A stretch of DNA of 64,000 nucleotides from Tomocerus qinae (Eukaryota; Arthropoda; Collembola; Entomobryomorpha; Tomoceridae), in the NCBI GenBank assembly GCA_020055645.1, contig CM034546.1, positions 27,156,001-27,220,000 of the forward strand, written 5' to 3'. The notes beneath the pieces were generated by a model that searched no databases, was not told the DNA's origin, and saw only the letters and a list, made by a program, of their open reading frames with translations. The position numbers and the translations under genes are program-made. Below are positions 58,164-64,000 of this stretch, in pieces (the stretch's first letter is position 1; every line of letters starts with the position of its first letter).

Positions 58164-61100
58164 TTAATTGTTTCTTAGCATCGATGTTTCATTCAATTTC
58201 TCAAGGCTGTGAATTTCTTTTAACATCTCCATGATATCTCTTCTTTTGCGTTCGTTAATATTTTCTGTTTGTTGATTGACGTACACTTTCTCCTGGCCAT
58301 TACTAGTGAATATATATCCTTTGGTTGATAATAGACCCGAATGGTCGATGTTGAATACGATTTGTCCAGGATTTATGTAAGAATGAGAATTGAAATGGGG
58401 TTGAATTGAATAATTACCCAAATGAGAACGCCGTCCTTGGATTTTAGATACACTTACAGGTGAGCTCGGTAACGGTAAATTAAATTCCCTTGATAATGGA
58501 ATAGATGCGTTTTTATCAAATATAAACGACCTATCTGGAAATTCTAAGCAAATTCCGTACTGCAAGGTTTCAGAAATCAAGAAATTACTACGTTGCATAA
58601 TTTCTGCGGCATAATATATCGTTCCGTTAACGACGGCTGTGATAAAAGGTGTCTGTAAAAGTATTTTGCAGAATTTTTTCGTCCCACTTTCATCCAGGTA
58701 AGTAGTAGATTTGCATTGCCCGGATTTGACAAGTAGTCCGTAATTAACTCCGACATTTGCTTTTTCAATAGCATCGTGTAAAATGAGCTCATTATCTGTA
58801 GCAGATGCGAAGTAAATTCTACTCATTATGTTCCTTAGCCCCCCTTTTTTCAAATCTGGTAAGAAAGCTGGGCTGCAGGATGATATCATTTTTATTTCTT
58901 TCTCAGTGACACTAAAAATCGACACTGAGTCAATTTCTGTGGAAGACTTGTGACATTGGACAAGTAGGTTTACATTTTTAGCTGTACCAATCTGTCTTGC
59001 AAAACGAAAAGTGACAGCGGCGGCAGTAGATTCGCTCAAAAGTTTCACGACTTCAAATCCTGCCAAAGTGGCACTATCCTTAACCATTTGTCTCTGCACG
59101 TGATCAAAAGCGTTTGGAAGGCTTATCACGCACTTGTAAATGTCTTCCTTGAAATATCCTGTGGCGGTTGACTTAATATATTCAAATATCAGCGTTACAA
59201 TTACGTGAACGTTGAGTTTTTTTACGGTTCCCATTACATTGGTCTCATAAACTTCGCCAACGCTGTTAATTAAAACATCTTCCATTTTAAAGCCTCCCTT
59301 TCCATTAAGATAAAGTTCTTCTGCTGAGTACCCAACATAAATCCGGTCAGATAAGTTGACAAAATTTGGTATTTTAGTTCTGGTCGATGTTGGATAGTAA
59401 TGTTGAGGATTTTTGTCTCTGTAGACTCCAAATCGAAATCCAGCCAGACCAAATTGAATTCCTAATACTGAAGTTGGGGATTTAATTTTCGCGAATTTTG
59501 TTTTAATAGTACGAATTGTTTCGTATTCTCTATCTATATCTTCTGAAAGATTTGTAGCAAAATGGTCTACCAAGTCCATTGGATAATTTGGAAATTCCTT
59601 GAAAAACATATTGATTGCATTTTCTTTAGCAATTTTGTGCCAATTATGTAGCGAAGCTTCATGACATTCAATTCCTTTGGTACTGCTTTCTAACTGTGTC
59701 CTGTAAAAGTTCAAAGCATCGCTTACAATTTGTTGTAACTTCTTATTCTGTATTTTCAATTGGAATTTTTTCTTTACACGGTTTTCGTAATAACTCGTTA
59801 CCTTTTCTTCCAATAATTTCACAAATGGGCTGACCCATGCCTCATTTTTTATAAAGCATTTATTCCTTAGTTTCTGTATCACATCGTTGAAGAACGTATC
59901 ATGATTCTTTTCAAGTACTTCTTCTGAGCTAATTTGTTCCAAATTGTCCATCAATGTTTGGTAAAGTTGAAATGCCTCATCCACTTCTTCATTTGCCTTT
60001 AACTTGCATTCAACGATTTGTAGCTGCCTCTCATCTAATTCTTCTGTAATTCGCTCGATTGTTTCGTTTTGAGCAGCTTCTAGCAATGTTTGGAAAGCTG
60101 CTCTATAATTTTGATCTTTCTTGATGTCACCAAACAAATCTTTGATTGCTTCAATGAGAATAGTTACTTCAGAGTTTTCTATTCTTCCATGAATGAATAT
60201 TTCATCTGAGTTGTAATAAGGATCTAGATATTGAAGAGCTTCTGATAAAATCGATTTTTTATTCTCTTCAATGATCTTCATACATTGCAATCCCAAAGAT
60301 TCAAAATTTTTAATAGCAACAGTTTTAAGTTCTGTAAGCTCACTGTCTAACCTGGTCTTAAATTTATGTTGGGTGTTATCTGGTACCTTTTCTAATTCAA
60401 TCAAAAACGGACTTTTTATTTTACTTTCGGCTTCACCTACCCAAATTTCAAAATCTTCATTTGGTCCTATCTCATGCTCAATGATTGCCAACTCTTGTTT
60501 ATAACGGTCTTTTGTCCTATCTAATGAATATACAAGTCGAACTGTCGTTGCTGCCATATTTTTACTGTTTTCTTTATCTAGCTTTTGAAATATTTGGTTT
60601 AAATCAGTTTCTAAAGCTGAATGCAATTCTTTTTCCGTCTTCTTATTGTAGAAAACCGGAATATCTTGTTGGACATGCTTCAAAGCCATTTCATGACATT
60701 TCTGTAGAACGCTTTGTTCCATAAATGATTTTTCATTAAGCATTTCGGTCATCTGCAGGTTGTATTCTCTTACTGCGCTGGAATGAGCAACTTCCCATTG
60801 GGCTGCATCTTTCTTCAACTCCCAATGTGATTTAAGGTCAACAAAAATTGCATTAATTTCTTCTTTAAGCAGTTGAATATTATTTTCGTAATTACAGTCT
60901 TGATATTCATTGAAATATCCGCCATGAACAGTGTCAAACTGTCCTTTTTCAATTCATCATGTCTAACCTCAATTTCCTGCTCTGTAGCATCCCCGGATAG
61001 AATCATTTTCATGTCATCAATGTAAATGTCCTTAACATAATTTTTCCGGTGTGTAATGAATTCTTCCAAAAGCTCGCCATTATTATTTACGGTAAGTGGC

Positions 61101-63115
61101 AATTGATATTCCTGAAATAAGGTAAAATATCATTATGTTAAAACAAATGTTGTCAGTTACAGGTAAAAAGGAGTGTAAACGATAAGAATTTTAATGTTTT
61201 CAAAATCAATTAAACAGTTGCGGTTGCGGTTAAAGGAAATTATGGAAAAAACCAAAAAGAAATTTATCAAATACCGCAACAATATCAGTGATGATGACAG
61301 ATTAGCCTATCTTTTATTCTCTAAAAGGAAATAACTAACCCTTTTGACTTTGCAAGGTACTCTGGCCCTTCAAAGAAACTCAGAGTCGAATAGTATTACT
61401 ATGACAAAAATACTCGTGATCTTGTTGATACGATTTATGAAAAACTAGAACCCATTACATTTTAAAAGAACTATATGCTTACCTGTGCATTAAAACGGAA
61501 TTTTATTGGCATTTCTTTTTCACAGTCTCCTGACTGTATTCGTTTATTTGGTTCTTCCTCTGTCAGTTGCAATATCAGCGAATTCAGCCAGCTTACATTA
61601 TGAAGTCTACTTCCTGTATTCCTGTGATATTATATTTTCTCAAATTTTTTGGCCAAATTGATTTCCTTTGTGGGATCAAAGATTTCAGATAAAATCAATC
61701 CAAATGAAAACAAATCCGCGTGTTGACCATACTTTGCTTTTTCCATCTTTATGTTCTTCATTCATTTCAGGTGCCCGATATCGTGTATTCCATTCCGCGA
61801 GTGTCATTGTTTCATTCTCGTAAATTTGGCTTTGTATTGAAAGACCAAAGTCTCCGATTTTGACAGGAGTAACAAAGTCCAGGTGTGAAAAGTATATATT
61901 GTCTGGTCTTAGGTCTCGATGAGTTATTCCTTTTCCGTGTATGTAAATTAAACCATCAGCTATTCCCTGTCCAATTTCTTCGCTAGTAGACATTTTTGGT
62001 TCTTCGCCGTCCTTTAAAATTTTATTCAACCATTCCCTCAAAGTTTCGCCACAAATTTCCATTTTTATGTAAAATCCAGTTACTAGGCTATTACTAGCAG
62101 AAACGAAGCATCCTCCAAAAAACTCTCTAGCAATAGCTGAAATTTTGTTAGTATGGTCATCCCATTGAAGTATTTTCATCATCTTATCAGTCGATAATGA
62201 AAATTTGTCAGAGGATTTGTACTTAACAACATTTGGGTGATCTAGTTTTGCTTGATTCCTCAACTCCCTTAAAATGCCTACTTCATCAGTGTCGCCAAAG
62301 CGTTTTCTGTTCGGAATGATTTTGATAGCATAAATCTGATGATCTACTGTGTCCGATGCGGCAATAACAACTCCGAAAGACCCGCTGCCTAATACTTTAT
62401 TGGTTGTGTAATTCCATCGTTCGATGACATGCAGAAGATTCTTTTTATCTGCAAATACTCGATTTTGGGCATCTTCAATTATCTTTGAAATTGTTACTGA
62501 GTCTGCTCCAAGAATTAGCAAAGCCGTTTCGACCGTTGTGCAGTGCTCTTCAAATTCTAATTGTGTAGCATCTTTCGGTTTTGCATAATGTTTCGTACGG
62601 TTTCGAATATCTCGAAGTTTTATCAACGCATTTTTTTCATCGTCGTTTAGTTTTGTTTCATGCGGCTCCCAACGGAATTCCAATAGCCATTTAACACAGA
62701 GTGGAGTATCCCATTTCGTTATGTCCCGAGAGTTGATCTTCTCTTGTTCTTCTTCGCGCCATTTTTTATGGGGGTGAGTAATAAAGAAATCCTCCTGAGA
62801 ACTATTCTCCCATTTCTGACATTTTTCCACTAAATTGTTTTGAATGTATTCAGTAAATCCCTCTACTAATGCATCTATTTTCACTCCATACTTGTCATCA
62901 ACATCTAAAATGTTTATTTTCCCATATAAATGATACTCGAAACCAAAAATGGTATTTTTGACTTAGTAAAACGAAATTATTTCATATGGTAATATTAATT
63001 AATTTATAAATTTTCTTCATTTTAAGAACGATGGAATGATATTAGTAAATTACGAAAATTTTATACATAAGTTAATCGAAAATGAATTTAAAAGCTTACC
63101 CAAATTTGCATCCAT
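58164..63115 (-). CDS. HEPN - PKR-like kinase - GBP/atlastin-like helical stalk - Hsp70-like fusion gene
   Basis: Three exons join in phase: 63115-63100 (MDANL), 62904-61483 and 61111-58164, about 1,461 residues when two single-base breaks are allowed for. Residues ~70-145 form a DZIP3-type HEPN domain with RNRTKH (RNxxxH, nuclease motif). Residues ~175-470 are an eIF2-alpha-kinase-like kinase: LGSGSFGVV, YAIKII, FYIKMEICGETLREWL, HRDLRPDN, KIGDFGLS, APEM. Residues ~480-1025 are helical and start like the atlastin/GBP middle domain (RHDELKKDSLTLF...GGYFNEY). From ~1026 an Hsp70 fold follows: SVLGIQFGLAGFRFGVY, IPNFVNLSDRIYVG, CVISLPNAFDHVQRQMVKD, TVVNG-like TAVVNGTIYYAA, then NIDHSGLLSTKGYI from the substrate-domain region. 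DLGTT and DLGGGT loops are lost. Frame breaks: T5 run 61738-61742, and about 60925-60950. Two separate genes remain possible if the intron is not used. Confidence 0.8.
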
Positions 63116-64000
63116 CCTCTCAAATAGATTAGGCCTTCTAGTTAGTATTTCTCAATGCATTATGAAGCAATTGGAGGTGTTCTTTTCTTCAGTATTTTAT
63201 TGTTGGTAAAGGTATTTGCCTAAGATCTTCACAAAATGACACTATTATTATTTATAAAAACGTATAGCTTACATGTCTAAATATTTGAATAATTTTAGTA
63301 AATTTCCCTTTCATTATAATACAGACTACAAAAATGATGATCTAATATTTTTTAAGGACGTAATACTAATAATAAAGTACATACCTCCTACATTTTTGTC
63401 ATTAAATTTATTTTGACCCGGATCCGGAATGCTCTGAGATGGCAATTAAAATGCTAAAATCAATTAACAACCAAATATAAACTGTAACTGTAAGACAAAA
63501 ACTACAAAAGGTTGTGAGAATTTAAAACATACCCAAATTACCCACCAATATACTTCCCGATGATTCGATTGGTTTCAACTAAATTTGTCTTATCTCTGTG
63601 AAACATTTATCGGCCAGCTCGACAGAAATAAAAGCCGACCAGATTTGCTGAAGCGAAAATTATGATCATTTTATAATAAATGATATAAAGTAGTTTAGGC
63701 TTTATTGACAAAGTTGCCTATTCTAATTAATTGTATTATTGTCTTAAATAATATAAATCTAATCTAAACCTAATGATCTGAGTATCAGTATCATTAGCAT
63801 AGATTGACACAAAATATATTAATATCCTAGAGTTAAAATTCCTTAAGATAAAACGTGTCATCCGAAATATTTTATGAAAATTTTAGTACTTAGATGGTTA
63901 TATATTATAGTATATAGTTTATTCAATGCATTCTTTGTGCAAAGTGTTTTCAAGCTCATATATAATGCGCTTTAGGATTTCGCATGTCGTAATATCGCAA
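61495..64000. repeat. Segmental duplication, copy 2 (partner 15287-17935)
   Basis: Same-orientation match to the left-hand locus through the kinase exon, the first intron, the 16-nt first exon and the upstream flank up to the window edge. The left copy has accumulated stops, the minisatellite and a lost donor, so this copy is closer to the functional form. Confidence 0.9.
63116..64000. other. Upstream flank of the fusion gene with a decayed alternative first exon
   Basis: About 63530-63546 corresponds to the alternative ATG exon of copy 1, but the ATG is lost and the donor reads GTATGT. The promoter must lie here, but no TATA box or other element could be assigned with confidence. Confidence 0.4.

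Overview
The window is AT-rich, intron-bearing animal DNA, most likely from an arthropod. The evidence is short GT-AG introns, a THAP P-element-like transposase, a divergent ionotropic-receptor-like channel, a short TTAGG tract, and pogo, hAT-like and Tc1/mariner-like DNA transposons beside an RNase H-bearing LINE. A springtail or similar lineage is a guess from the style of the receptor and cannot be shown from sequence alone.

Layout: 1-2128 (-) P-element/THAP transposase cut by the window edge; 4501-5217 (-) two-exon CARD-like protein; 7442-8388 (-) three-exon secreted/membrane PSI-like protein; 9623-10156 a tRNA-derived SINE; 10629-12385 (-) a broken Hsp70-like paralogue; 15253-17158 (-) a broken HEPN-kinase paralogue with a 22-bp minisatellite grown inside its HEPN motif; 18605-20072 a pogo-like element; 22559-33645 an 11-kb long-inverted-repeat element holding Tc1/mariner fossils and a VPS4-like AAA ATPase gene; 33852-34130 a FLYWCH-like fragment; 34376-36290 (-) an ionotropic-receptor-like gene with three frame breaks; 39293-49196 (-) a 13-exon GPR107/108-like gene invaded by several repeats, one of them inside exon 3; 49459-57542 an 8-kb foldback/MULE-like element with a 9-bp target duplication and nested elements; 58164-63115 (-) a three-exon gene whose exons join in phase into one long protein.

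The most striking object is this last gene. Its reconstructed layout is HEPN domain (RNxxxH motif), eIF2-alpha-kinase/PKR-like kinase, a long helical region resembling the atlastin/GBP stalk, then a degenerate Hsp70. HEPN RNase, PKR-like kinase, GBP-like stalk and Hsp70 are all themes of cell-intrinsic defence, so an RNA-sensing or stress-response role is a reasonable inference, not a demonstration. A near-copy of its first half (15.25-17.9 kb) and an older copy of its last third (10.6-12.4 kb) lie at the other end of the window, not far from the CARD-like gene.

Several genes carry single-base frame breaks, some in homopolymers. These may be pseudogene lesions or long-read assembly errors; expressed sequence would decide. 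Much of the rest is nested inverted-repeat mobile DNA, and for many insertions the target duplication, or even the empty site, can be read directly.
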